NCBI RefSeq assembly: GCF_000829375.1
Contig: NZ_AP014624.1
Coordinates: 1,240,001 to 1,304,000 of the forward strand
Origin: Chryseobacterium sp. StRB126
GTDB lineage: Bacteria > Bacteroidota > Bacteroidia > Flavobacteriales > Weeksellaceae
Direction: 5' to 3'
DNA length: 64,000 nt
Shown: piece after piece, positions 1 to 8,496 of the stretch
How the letters are laid out: the number at the start of each line of letters is the position of its first letter
How positions within the stretch are numbered: position 1 is the stretch's first letter
Translations under genes and position numbers: made by a program
The notes under the pieces: generated by a model
The model's database searches: none
Seen by the model: the letters and a program-made list of their open reading frames with translations, nothing else
Told to the model about the DNA's origin: nothing

Positions 1-2
1 CC

Positions 3-683
3 GGTGAAAGTATAAAAACAGAGTATCAGTATGCGCATCAGACCGGGAATCAGCTTTTAATCGACAAAAATATGATTGCAACGCCATTAGAGACAGAAAC
101 AAAACAGACTATCAATGGAACAACCAATATATTGTCAAAATCCAAAACAGTTTTTCCTACAGCACTTCCAACTCCTCAAACAGGAGATTTGGTACTTCCT
201 ATGTCAGTATTATCTTACGATCTCCAGAATCCTGCCACAGTGGCTAATGAAGTAAAATATGATAAGTATGACCCTAAGGGAAATATTCAGCAGTATACTA
301 CAAAAGATGGAGTTTCAACAGTAATTATCTGGGGCTATAATGGGACCCAGCCAATTGCCAAGATTGAAAATGCAAAACTGGAGGGCATTGGACAATCATT
401 CATAGACAGTATTGTAAATGCCTCTAATACAGATGCCGCAGCAGAAAGTAATAATGATGAAACCAATTTGTTAAATGCTTTTAAAATTTTTAGAGACAAT
501 CTATACGGCTATCAGATCACCACCTACAGTTATGACCCTTTAATTGGAGTAAGAAGTATTACTCCACCATCCGGAATCAGGGAAGTATATCTTTATGACG
601 ATGCTGGCAGACTTAAAGAAGTCAGAGAAAATAACCAGACTGGAAAACTATTAAAAGAATTTAACTACCATTACAAAAACTAA
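3..683 (+). CDS. C-terminal part of RHS-partner protein (partial)
   Basis: The frame is open from the first bases of the window, so the true start lies upstream and the methionine at 72 is internal. The visible 226 residues contain RHS/YD-like segments such as [13 protein letters not shown] and [14 protein letters not shown] and end in NYHYKN, the usual ending of the large protein encoded just before RHS-core proteins in flavobacteria. The stop is 4 bp before the next start, so both are probably co-transcribed. It is likely a cell-surface or secreted scaffold partner of the RHS protein. The family call rests on YD-type motifs and position, not on an enzymatic motif. Confidence 0.7.
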   Translation, partial: GESIKTEYQYAHQTGNQLLIDKNMIATPLETETKQTINGTTNILSKSKTVFPTALPTPQTGDLVLPMSVLSYDLQNPATVANEVKYDKYDPKGNIQQYTTKDGVSTVIIWGYNGTQPIAKIENAKLEGIGQSFIDSIVNASNTDAAAESNNDETNLLNAFKIFRDNLYGYQITTYSYDPLIGVRSITPPSGIREVYLYDDAGRLKEVRENNQTGKLLKEFNYHYKN

Positions 684-687
684 GACG

Positions 688-3600
688 ATGAAAAAAATAC
701 TCATTCCCGTAGGCATATTGCTGATAAGTCATTCAGCCTATGCCCAGCTCACTCAGGGAGAAAACTATATTCAATCCAAAACTTATCTGGATTATAATGG
801 AACTACACCTTCCAAAACCTCAGAAACCGTTCAATATTTTGACGGTTTGGGAAGACCCAAGCAAGTAGTTAATGTAAAAGCATCTCCGCTGGGACGAGAT
901 GTAGCCACGCATATTGAATATGATAGCCTTGGAAGACAGGTTAAAGATTATCTACCTGTTCCTCAGGGAGGAACTTTAAATGGAGCCCTAATTCCCAACC
1001 CATTATCTAATGCAGCCAATACCGCTTATGGTTCAGAAAAGATCTATTCAGAGAAAGTATTAGAAAACTCTCCGTTGAACAGACTTCAACAGCAGATTCA
1101 GGTAGGTAATGACTGGAGTACTAAACCCGTAAAATTTGATTATGAAGCCAATGTTGATGGTGAAGTAAAAAAATATGTTGCCACTTTTGATTATTCAACC
1201 TTTAAATCCGAGATTAATGTATCAGGCAATTATGGAGGTGGTCAGTTATATAAAAATACCGTTACAGATGAAGATGGAAACAAAACCATTGAATTTAAAA
1301 ATGGGAAAGGCCAGGTTTTACTGGTAAGAAAAGAAATAAATGCAACAGAAAAAGCTGATACTTATTATGTTTATAATAATTACGATCAGCTGGCTTTTGT
1401 AATTCCACCTTTAGCCTCTGTCTTGCCGGCAATAGATACCACTACATTAGATACCCTTTGTTATCAGTATAAATATGATGGGAAAAATCGCCTGGTAGAA
1501 AAGAAACTCCCGGGCAAAGGCTGGGAATTAATGGTATATGATAAATCAGACAGGTTAGTTCTCTCTCAGGATGCCAATCTCAGTGTCTCCAATAAATGGC
1601 TCATTACCAAGTATGACAAGTTGGGGAGAATTGCTTATACCGGTTTTTTAACTGGCGGTGATAGAGCTGGAAGGCAGAATCAGATCAAGGATCTGGTGAT
1701 TACTGAAGATAGAAGCACCACAGGATTTACCCGAAATGGCATCACAGTGTACTATACTGATAGTGCCTTTGTTGGAGAAATCCCTACCATTTTAAGTATC
1801 AATTATTACGATACCTATCCGGGGTATAACTTTAACCCATCATTTCCATCATCTATTCAGGGTGAAGAAACTTTAAAAGAAGCGGTATCTGCTGAAGGAA
1901 AAAGCACAAAAGGGCTTCCAGTGATGAGTTTGATAAAGAACATTGAAGATGATAACTGGACAAAGAATTATACCTATTACGATACCAAAGGAAGAGTGAT
2001 AGGAACTCATTCTATCAATCACCTGGGAGGCTATACCAAAACAGAATCCAAGCTGGATTTTGCAGGAGTAGCCCAAACCGTTATCACCAAACATAAAAGG
2101 TTGGAAACAGATCCAGAAAGAGTTATTACAGAGAATTTTGAATATGACCACCAGAACAGATTATTGGTACATAAACATCAGGTAGATACCAACCCTGTAG
2201 AAATCCTTACCCAGAATACCTATAATGAACTATCCCAGCTGGAAACTAAAAAAGTAGGCGGGATTGTAATAGGGTCTCCTCTTCAGCAAATGGATTATAA
2301 ATACAACATCCGGGGCTGGCTGACCAAGATCAATGATCCTTCTACTCTGAATGGGAAATTATTTGGGTATGAAATAAAGTACAACAATCCATTAAACCCA
2401 ACCAAATCACCAGGCCGATTTAATGGTAATATTGCAGAGGTAGACTGGAGAAATTCTTCGGAAGACGTTCTGAAAAGATATAATTATGAATATGATCCTC
2501 TGAACCGCTTAAGAAATGGCTTCTACTCGGAGCCTAATGCCACTAATCCTTCTAATGGTAATTTTGATGAATATCTGACCTATGATCTGAATGGGAATAT
2601 CAATACTTTGAAAAGAAAAGCTATTCCTGTATCAGGCGGCACTTCTACTTTGGTAGATGATCTTGAATATAAATACACCGGAAACCGCTTAAATCAGGTG
2701 ATAGAATCTGCCATGAATGATACAGGGTATGAAGGGGGAAATAATATCATTGATTATGATGCCAATGGGAATATGACCAATATGAATGATAAAAACATCA
2801 ATTCTATTGGTTATAATTATCTTAATTTATCCCATCAGTTTTCCATCAGTCAGAAGCTTTTGGGATGGACTTATAATACCAATATAAGTCACTTATATCG
2901 TGCAGACGGAACCAAACTTAGAACAACTAAGTACAATGCAAGGGAGGGTGATATAGGCAAAACAACGATGATTGATTATCTTGATGGTTTTCAGTATCGC
3001 TATTATGACAATGGATTAATCGGAGGTCCTGTGTTATTAGATAAAACCAGTTTTGCTTATGAAGAACAGGCTTATAAGAGTACACAGGATGCTTTAATAC
3101 CTGGATCTATATCCTGGAAACTGGATTTTGTACCCACAGCAGAAGGTTTTTATAGTTTCACAGAAAACCGTTATATTTACCAGTATAAAGATCACTTAGG
3201 GAATACAAGGGTGAGTTTTGCTAAAAACAGCGCAGGAGTTCTTGAGGTTACAGATACAAACAACTATTACCCTTTTGGATTGAATCATATCGGAGGAATT
3301 AAAGGACAGTTAGGTAGTTATAAGAATTACAAGTACAACGGAAAGGAGCTTCAAGAGACCGGTATGTATGATTATGGAGCGAGAATGTATATGCCGGATT
3401 TGGGAAGGTGGGGTGTGGTAGATCCACTTGCCGAAAAGTCAAGAAGATTTTCACCTTATAATTATGCTTTTAATAGTCCCTTGAGATTTATTGATCCAGA
3501 CGGTAGACAAAATAAAGATGTAATTATTACAGGGAAAGCTGCTGATGCTGCATTAAAAGAATTACAAAAGTCTGTTTCGTCTGAACTTACTTTGAATAAA

Positions 3601-4179
3601 GATGCTAATGGTAATGTATCTTATACTCAAAATAACCCTAAAGTTAAATTGTCTTCTGATGCACAGCAATTAGCTAATGCTATTGATGACCATTCTGTCA
3701 GAGTTAAAATAATGGCTGAAAATACGAATACAACTGAAGCAGGACTTTTATATGTTGGAGGAACTTTTTCTGGAAATACAACACGATACTTATTAAATAG
3801 AGATGGAAGTTCAATGAGCCCTTTTACAGAAGCAAAGCAAGAAGTAAATCCAACGGTTTTAGGGGCGATGAGTGATTATTTTGGAAAATCGGGAGCTGAT
3901 ATCTTGCATGAAGTTACAGAGTCTTATCAAGGAGCTTTAATTTCAAGAAAAATAGGAAAAGATGCAGGCGTTGCAACTCAAGCTGAAAATGATGATTTTT
4001 TTAGTATTTACAATGGTGCACATAGTGCAGCAACTTCTCAAACGGGTGGTTATGGTGTTAAATATTTTGATAGGAATGGGAAGCCATCATCTGTATTATA
4101 TAAAAGTGGTAGAGCGGAGTTTTTTGTAACTGATCCAAGTGGCATTAAGAAATCAGAAACTATTCAAACATATCCTTAA
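688..4179 (+). CDS. Exported RHS repeat protein with C-terminal metallopeptidase-like toxin domain
   Basis: A 1163-residue protein with a Sec signal peptide ([20 protein letters not shown]). Residues 25-110 look like DUF6443 ([21 protein letters not shown]). YD repeats fill the centre, and an RHS-associated core spans about 832-940 ([38 protein letters not shown]). DPDGR near 936-940 marks the usual boundary; the variable tail after it (about 223 aa) is the presumed toxin. The tail has [10 protein letters not shown] at about 1074 and a later GAH, compatible with a zinc-peptidase-like fold, though HExxE is not canonical HExxH. A lipoprotein gene follows after 4 bp and is the candidate immunity gene. 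RHS family certain; toxin activity inferred. Confidence 0.85.
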   Translation: MKKILIPVGILLISHSAYAQLTQGENYIQSKTYLDYNGTTPSKTSETVQYFDGLGRPKQVVNVKASPLGRDVATHIEYDSLGRQVKDYLPVPQGGTLNGALIPNPLSNAANTAYGSEKIYSEKVLENSPLNRLQQQIQVGNDWSTKPVKFDYEANVDGEVKKYVATFDYSTFKSEINVSGNYGGGQLYKNTVTDEDGNKTIEFKNGKGQVLLVRKEINATEKADTYYVYNNYDQLAFVIPPLASVLPAIDTTTLDTLCYQYKYDGKNRLVEKKLPGKGWELMVYDKSDRLVLSQDANLSVSNKWLITKYDKLGRIAYTGFLTGGDRAGRQNQIKDLVITEDRSTTGFTRNGITVYYTDSAFVGEIPTILSINYYDTYPGYNFNPSFPSSIQGEETLKEAVSAEGKSTKGLPVMSLIKNIEDDNWTKNYTYYDTKGRVIGTHSINHLGGYTKTESKLDFAGVAQTVITKHKRLETDPERVITENFEYDHQNRLLVHKHQVDTNPVEILTQNTYNELSQLETKKVGGIVIGSPLQQMDYKYNIRGWLTKINDPSTLNGKLFGYEIKYNNPLNPTKSPGRFNGNIAEVDWRNSSEDVLKRYNYEYDPLNRLRNGFYSEPNATNPSNGNFDEYLTYDLNGNINTLKRKAIPVSGGTSTLVDDLEYKYTGNRLNQVIESAMNDTGYEGGNNIIDYDANGNMTNMNDKNINSIGYNYLNLSHQFSISQKLLGWTYNTNISHLYRADGTKLRTTKYNAREGDIGKTTMIDYLDGFQYRYYDNGLIGGPVLLDKTSFAYEEQAYKSTQDALIPGSISWKLDFVPTAEGFYSFTENRYIYQYKDHLGNTRVSFAKNSAGVLEVTDTNNYYPFGLNHIGGIKGQLGSYKNYKYNGKELQETGMYDYGARMYMPDLGRWGVVDPLAEKSRRFSPYNYAFNSPLRFIDPDGRQNKDVIITGKAADAALKELQKSVSSELTLNKDANGNVSYTQNNPKVKLSSDAQQLANAIDDHSVRVKIMAENTNTTEAGLLYVGGTFSGNTTRYLLNRDGSSMSPFTEAKQEVNPTVLGAMSDYFGKSGADILHEVTESYQGALISRKIGKDAGVATQAENDDFFSIYNGAHSAATSQTGGYGVKYFDRNGKPSSVLYKSGRAEFFVTDPSGIKKSETIQTYP

Positions 4180-4183
4180 ATTT

Positions 4184-4582
4184 ATGAAAAAAATAATGCT
4201 TATTGTAGCAATATCATTCATTTTATACTCCTGTGGTATAAAGTCAAAAGTTGCAGAAGGTAACAATTATAGAATTGTTAGAATTGATTCTATTGAAAAT
4301 GTATATTTAATATATGCAGAAAAAAAAGATGTTAATATAAAAAATACTGATATAATAAAAATAGCATCAATAAAGACTAAAACAAATTGTAAAAGTAACA
4401 AAATTGTTACTGTAGCAAATAATTATAGCTTTATTCTTACTTCTTTGTATCCTAAGAATCTAGTGTCACATCACCTTATTGGTATTACGTATAATGAAGT
4501 ATTAATTCCTTTTGACAAAGATTATAATGTTAAAAAGGATTTATTTATAACCAATAACTTAAATGGTCTTTGTTATAAATAA
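4184..4582 (+). CDS. Lipoprotein, putative immunity protein of RHS toxin 1
   Basis: 132 residues starting MKKIMLIVAISFILYSCG, a lipoprotein signal with a clear lipobox (LYSC). An upstream in-frame ATG at 4139 lies inside the RHS gene; the start at 4184 gives the complete signal and a 4-bp gap to the toxin stop. The rest is lysine- and isoleucine-rich with no recognised domain. Position directly behind the variable toxin tail, and the same arrangement in two further cassettes downstream, points to an immunity role at the envelope. No homology to a named immunity family was recognised. Confidence 0.65.
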   Translation: MKKIMLIVAISFILYSCGIKSKVAEGNNYRIVRIDSIENVYLIYAEKKDVNIKNTDIIKIASIKTKTNCKSNKIVTVANNYSFILTSLYPKNLVSHHLIGITYNEVLIPFDKDYNVKKDLFITNNLNGLCYK

Positions 4583-4633
4583 TAATATAACTATTATTTA
4601 TAACACAAAGTACCTTTGTTTCCATTTGTGTTG

Positions 4634-4674
4634 CCCCCTTGCTGGGGTGAGCTTCTAGCTCGTGTTCCATAAAA
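4634..4674 (+). repeat. Cassette-end repeat, copy 1 (GAGCT-n-AGCTC core)
   Basis: A roughly 40-bp sequence beginning with a C-run and containing GAGCTTCTAGCTCGTG, ending CCATAAA. A diverged copy occurs at 6831-6870. Each copy follows a lipoprotein gene of a toxin/immunity cassette. The inner part forms a short hairpin (GAGCT/AGCTC). Confidence 0.6.
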
Positions 4675-4680
4675 CGAATA

Positions 4681-4904
4681 AAGAGGCTGTCTCAAAAGTG
4701 AGGCAGTCTTTTTTTTTGCAAGCATAAAAAAAGGAAAGCTTTTGCTTTCCTAATATTTGCAAATTGATTAATTTGCTGTGTGTTAAGTAATTCAAAGGTA
4801 GTCTTTAAAGATTATAATCCCAAGCAAAATTTTCTTTTTCCTCCGAATTTATCGGAGTTAATAGAAGCTAATCATCCTGTACGAATTGTTTCAGAAGTAA
4901 TGGA
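4681..4904 (+). mobile_element. Remnant of IS1182-family element (left end and transposase N-terminus)
   Basis: The segment opens with GAGGCTGTCTCAAAAG, the type of terminal sequence often seen in this IS group, followed by a strong hairpin. From about 4792 the reading frame gives S-K-V-V-F-K-D-Y-N-P-K-Q then FLFPPNLSELIEANHPVR, matching the start of IS1182-type transposases as I know them. Coding similarity stops abruptly at about 4904, where a different frame encoding a toxin tail begins. The rest of the IS is missing, so this is a deletion or recombination scar. Confidence 0.6.
4682..4717 (+). terminator. Hairpin with T-run in IS1182 remnant
   Basis: GAGGCTGTCTCA and TGAGGCAGTCT pair around a short AAAAG loop, followed by nine T residues. 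It may serve as the terminator for the RHS/immunity operon as well as being an IS end. Confidence 0.6.
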
Positions 4905-5336
4905 TTAACTGTAAAAATTATTGAAGACCCCAAAGCATTATTTACTATTGAATTAACCAAGCCAGTATCAAAATTTACTGAGGATGGTATTGTTACAACC
5001 AATGGATATACCGTAAACGATGGTAATATATATGATGGCACAGCTGTATCAAAAGATAGCCCAAGAACATTAGCTCACGAATTAGGACATAAAGCAAGCC
5101 TGCCACATATTTTTGGAGAAACAAGTAAAGTTGAAAATACAAAAGAGAATCAAAAAAACCTGATGAACTCTGATGATAATAACAAAATAGAATTACGAGA
5201 TACCGCAGGAACAAATTTAACTACTTCTCAAACAAATGATATAAAAAATCATATCAAAATTACTAATGAGAATAGGGAAAGAAAAGAAAAAGAACAACAA
5301 AAATTAAATCAAACCCCTAATCAAAATGGAAATTAA
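4905..5336 (+). pseudogene. Orphan RHS C-terminal toxin fragment with HELGH motif
   Basis: An open stretch of 143 codons with no start of its own, beginning at the IS1182 junction and ending at a TAA at 5334-5336. It contains L-A-HELGHKASLPH near 5073-5108, a zincin active-site pattern in which two histidines and the later histidine could bind zinc. The C-terminal part is polar and lysine/glutamine-rich. It overlaps by 11 bp the start of a lipoprotein gene, as cassette 3 does downstream. It is best explained as the tail of an RHS toxin that lost its RHS core and N-terminus, now a silent cassette. Peptidase activity is inferred from the motif only. Confidence 0.65.
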
Positions 5337-5420
5337 TAAAAAGGCATTTTTAATACTAACTCTTTTAGCGTTAAGTTTTGTTTCGTGTCAGACTAAGAAA
5401 ATAATTACTTATGCTAAATA

Positions 5421-6451
5421 ACCTGAGTTCGGGATAATAATTGAGATAAACTTTGTAAAAAATAGCAATAATTCGTATATTTAAGTTTCTGACATTCAAA
5501 TATTTAAACGATTTATTGCTATGAATTTGAAAGACCAAATTACAAATATTTTTGTACAAATTGATGATTTTTGTAAAGAGTTTGATGCGCAAATTAAAAA
5601 ATTAAAGCTAGAAGCATTAGGAGACAGCAAGAAAAGAAGAAACAGAACTTCAAAAATGTTTGATTCTGAAATTATCACAATCATGATAGGCTTTCATTTG
5701 GGAGCTCACAAAACATTTAAACATTACTATCAGGAAGTAGTTTGTGGATATTGGAAAGATTTATTTCCAAATAGGCTTTCCTACAACAGGTTTATCGAGC
5801 TCCAACAAAGATGTTTTGTTGTTTTTGTCTTGTTTTTGAAAGAAAAATGTCTTGGAAAATGCACAGGAATCAGCTTTATGGACAGTACAACTTTGAAAGT
5901 CTGTAGAAACCAAAGGATACATAATCATAAAGTTTTCAAAGGTTTCGCAGAACGCGGAAAGTCCTCAATGGGCTGGTTTTACGGCTTCAAACTACATTTG
6001 GTATGCAATGAAAAAGGAGAACTTTTATCCTTTTATTTGACAAAAGGAAATGTGGATGACCGAAATCCGAAACATATTAAGAAAATGACCAAGCAATTGT
6101 TTGGGAAGTTGTTTGCCGATAAAGGGTATCTCTCAAAAGCCTTGTGGGAGATGCTTTTTGCAGATGGTATTCAACTCTTTACCAAACTTAGAAAGAATAT
6201 GAAAAATCACATAATGACAATGGAAGACAAGATTTTGCTTAGAAAAAGAGCTATCATTGAAACCATAAATGACGAACTAAAGAATCACTGTCAGGTTGAA
6301 CACACCAGACACCGAAGTGTGAACAATTTTATAATGAATATCTTGGGAGGGCTAACAGCATATTGTTTCTTTCCAAAAAAACCGTCACTTAACTTAAAAA
6401 AAGTAAATAACGGTCAACTATTTTTAAATTTTGCTTAAACCGAACTCAGGT
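5421..6451 (+). mobile_element. IS982-family insertion sequence, complete
   Basis: The element is 1031 bp. The ends are inverted repeats, ACCTGAGTTCGG at 5421-5432 and CCGAACTCAGGT at 6440-6451. They are flanked by a 6-bp direct repeat TAAATA (5415-5420 and 6452-6457), a target-site duplication. It carries one transposase gene in the same orientation as the host gene. Intact ends and an exact duplication indicate a recent insertion. Confidence 0.9.
5521..6438 (+). CDS. IS982 family transposase
   Basis: 305 residues, the normal length for IS982 transposases. The core has IDDFCKEF at the N-terminus, FMDSTTLKVCRNQRI (first catalytic Asp), GFKLHLVCNEKGELLSF, FADKGYLSKALWE (second Asp) and KRAIIETINDELKNHCQVEHTRHRS (Glu and the conserved HTRHRS end), i.e. 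a DDE transposase. The gene fills the element between its inverted repeats and looks intact and potentially active. Its product cuts and joins the IS ends. Confidence 0.92.
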   Translation: MNLKDQITNIFVQIDDFCKEFDAQIKKLKLEALGDSKKRRNRTSKMFDSEIITIMIGFHLGAHKTFKHYYQEVVCGYWKDLFPNRLSYNRFIELQQRCFVVFVLFLKEKCLGKCTGISFMDSTTLKVCRNQRIHNHKVFKGFAERGKSSMGWFYGFKLHLVCNEKGELLSFYLTKGNVDDRNPKHIKKMTKQLFGKLFADKGYLSKALWEMLFADGIQLFTKLRKNMKNHIMTMEDKILLRKRAIIETINDELKNHCQVEHTRHRSVNNFIMNILGGLTAYCFFPKKPSLNLKKVNNGQLFLNFA

Positions 6452-6830
6452 TAAATATGAAAATTTAGACACAAAAAAAAAGAAAGAAGTAGATGAAAGT
6501 CTCAAAGAAGTATTAAAGCATTTAGCAAAAAAAGAAAATGAAATTGCTTTATTATTCCAATATAATTGCTTCTATAATAAAAAGTTGGAAATCAATAATA
6601 AGTATAATCTAGACTTTCCTAAGGATCCAAATAATGATCATTATGGTCAAAAATTTAAATTAGTTAAAAAAGAAGAAGGATCTATTAAGATAAAAATATC
6701 TGATGGCAGAGAATTTTTAATTAAACAAAAAAAAGGATTTGATTATATAGGTATTTGTTATTATGAAAAAGAAGACAAACTATATATAGAATATTTTGAC
6801 TATCCTCGAATTTTAGCTATTGAATAAGAT

Positions 6831-6870
6831 CCCCCTCGTTGGCGCGAGCTTATAGCTCGTGTCCCATAAA
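6831..6870 (+). repeat. Cassette-end repeat, copy 2
   Basis: CCCCCTCGTTGG, then GCGAGCTTATAGCTCGTG and CCCATAAA, a diverged second copy of the repeat at 4634-4674. It follows the stop of the second lipoprotein gene by about 4 bp and precedes a terminator-like hairpin and the third cassette. Confidence 0.6.
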
Positions 6871-6873
6871 TAA

Positions 6874-6907
6874 AATAAAGATCATTGTACTTACAGTGGT
6901 CTTTATT
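6874..6907 (+). terminator. Terminator-like hairpin after cassette 2
   Basis: AATAAAGATCA pairs with TGGTCTTTATT across a 12-nt loop; one G-T wobble. The lower half is T-rich on both strands. Confidence 0.45.
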
Positions 6908-6968
6908 ATTTTAAGCGTAAGAAAACCGTTATATTTATCAGTATAAAGATCACTTAGGAAATACAAGG

Positions 6969-7913
6969 GTGAGTTTTGCTAAAAACAGCGCAGGTGCTCT
7001 TGAAGTTATAGATACCAATAATTATTATCCTTTTGGGCTAAACCATATTGGAGGGACTAAAGGACAGTTAGGTAGTTATAAGAACTATAAGTATAATGGT
7101 AAGGAGCTTCAGGAGACGGGTATGTATGATTTTGGGGCGAGGATGTATATGCCTGATCTAGGAAGATGGAGTGTAGTAGATCCGCTGGCAGAAACTTCCA
7201 GACGTTGGTCAACATATACCTATGCTTATAATAATCCGATTAGGTTTATAGATCCAGATGGAAGACAAGGGAAAGATATTATTCTATCATTAGGACATGA
7301 TAAATGGGAGGCAGAAATAAAGGCACGATATGATGGTGGGAAACTATATGCATACTCCAATGGAAAGAGAACAGGTGTTGAATATACTGGAGACACTTCA
7401 AAAGTAAGTGGGATTATTTCGGATTTGAATAAGTTAAGTGCAAATTCAGCGGGAAAATCAGAACTTATTGACTACTTTTCAAAAGAAGGTAATGATGTCA
7501 CAATCAGATTGAATCCAGATAGCGAAAACCATTATGGTTATGGAACAGGAAGTATAACTGTAACAGGTGAAACTGTTCCTTTACCTACAACTGAAGGCAT
7601 GCAAGATGCAGACTCTTACATCGTTTTAGGGCATGAGATGGGTCATGCAAAATCAGATTTGAAAAAGGAGGAAGGTACAGTAAAAGAATGGTATAAAAAA
7701 GATGATGGAACATCAGTAACTTTAGATGAAATAAACGCAACCCACATAGAAAATAAAATTAGAAAAGCAGCAAATCTTCCTCTTAGGACACGTTATAACC
7801 CTTATAGAACTGATACATCGTTGTTAACAGATGACAACAAAAAAAGTTTGTACATCAATAAAAAAGAAAGCTATCCTACTAAAGAAAAAGTTAAAGATAA
7901 TTATGAATACTAA
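6969..7913 (+). CDS. Orphan RHS core plus HEMGH metallopeptidase-like toxin tail
   Basis: The frame is open from 6921, just after a TAA, and reads [21 protein letters not shown], matching the RHS core of the gene at 688-4179; the only start in that stretch is a GTG at 6969. The core runs to [11 protein letters not shown] at about 7251. The tail then has VLGHEMGHAKSDL at about 7626-7655, followed by a downstream ENKIRKAANLPLRTRY, a pattern I associate with NleD-like (M91-type) zinc peptidase effectors. There is no signal peptide or N-terminal RHS shell, so it is an unexpressed or recombination-dependent cassette. A lipoprotein gene overlaps its end. Confidence 0.7.
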   Translation: MSFAKNSAGALEVIDTNNYYPFGLNHIGGTKGQLGSYKNYKYNGKELQETGMYDFGARMYMPDLGRWSVVDPLAETSRRWSTYTYAYNNPIRFIDPDGRQGKDIILSLGHDKWEAEIKARYDGGKLYAYSNGKRTGVEYTGDTSKVSGIISDLNKLSANSAGKSELIDYFSKEGNDVTIRLNPDSENHYGYGTGSITVTGETVPLPTTEGMQDADSYIVLGHEMGHAKSDLKKEEGTVKEWYKKDDGTSVTLDEINATHIENKIRKAANLPLRTRYNPYRTDTSLLTDDNKKSLYINKKESYPTKEKVKDNYEY

Positions 7914-8481
7914 AAATTTTTTATACATAATCTTTGTTTTGACTATATTCAATAGTTGCAAAACAAAAAATCAATGCGAGGTATATATTAATACACTCAA
8001 TAGAGTTCTTGAAAAAGAGTATAACGAAAATTTAAATAAAAATAGAGAGTTATTTGTAAAAGAAAATGTAATAATTAATCATTTAAGTGATTATACAAAA
8101 TTTAATACTTGTGAAAGGAAAGAAATTTTATTTAATTCTCCTAAAGACACAGTCATTGTTTTAGAAAGAATTAGACATGATGATTATGCCGGAACAAATA
8201 CCAATTTGACTGGAATCTATAGAAATAATGAATTACTTTCTTTTAATGCTTTTAATAAAGGATTTAAAACAATAAAGATTGATAGGGATTATATTTTGAG
8301 TAATAATCACTATAATTATGTTTTAAAGCTAAAACAAGGAAAGTTTCCAAGCAAGAAAATGTCTGATTATCCTGATTGTGCCTTAAAAGATATAACCTTT
8401 ATTACACTCATTGTTAATCAAAAGATAAAGAATATTTATCGTATATGTTCAGGAGAATTTGTAAAATTAGAAGAAGAATAA
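7903..8481 (+). CDS. Lipoprotein, putative immunity protein of RHS toxin 3
   Basis: 192 residues beginning MNTKNFLYIIFVLTIFNSC, a lipoprotein signal with lipobox IFNSC. This start overlaps the toxin stop by 11 bp; a farther upstream in-frame ATG at 7831 would put a charged stretch before the signal and is unlikely. The mature part is lysine- and asparagine-rich with four further cysteines and no recognised family. It shares only its lipoprotein nature and its position with the lipoproteins of cassettes 1 and 2, which fits toxin-specific immunity. Confidence 0.65.
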   Translation: MNTKNFLYIIFVLTIFNSCKTKNQCEVYINTLNRVLEKEYNENLNKNRELFVKENVIINHLSDYTKFNTCERKEILFNSPKDTVIVLERIRHDDYAGTNTNLTGIYRNNELLSFNAFNKGFKTIKIDRDYILSNNHYNYVLKLKQGKFPSKKMSDYPDCALKDITFITLIVNQKIKNIYRICSGEFVKLEEE

Positions 8482-8496
8482 AGTGTAATAGCCACA

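Larger units (their letters stand above)
5326..6827 (+). pseudogene. Lipoprotein (putative immunity 2) interrupted by IS982-family element
   Basis: The 5' part (5326-5420) encodes MEINKKAFLILTLLALSFVSC, a lipoprotein signal with lipobox SFVSC, then Q-T-K-K. The 3' part (6458-6827) continues in the same frame to a TAA at 6825-6827. Joining base 5420 to base 6458, that is deleting the IS and one TAAATA copy, gives an uninterrupted 154-residue lipoprotein; the junction codon becomes TAT. It follows the HELGH toxin fragment with an 11-bp overlap, so it is the probable matching immunity gene. In its present state the reading frame stops at a TAA inside the left IS boundary. Confidence 0.85.

Noticed and set aside
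4905..5214. Minus-strand ORF over the HELGH toxin fragment (4993-5214)
   Set aside because: Its residues are low-complexity Tyr/Leu; the plus-strand frame has a zinc-site motif and overlaps the next lipoprotein in the same way as cassette 3.
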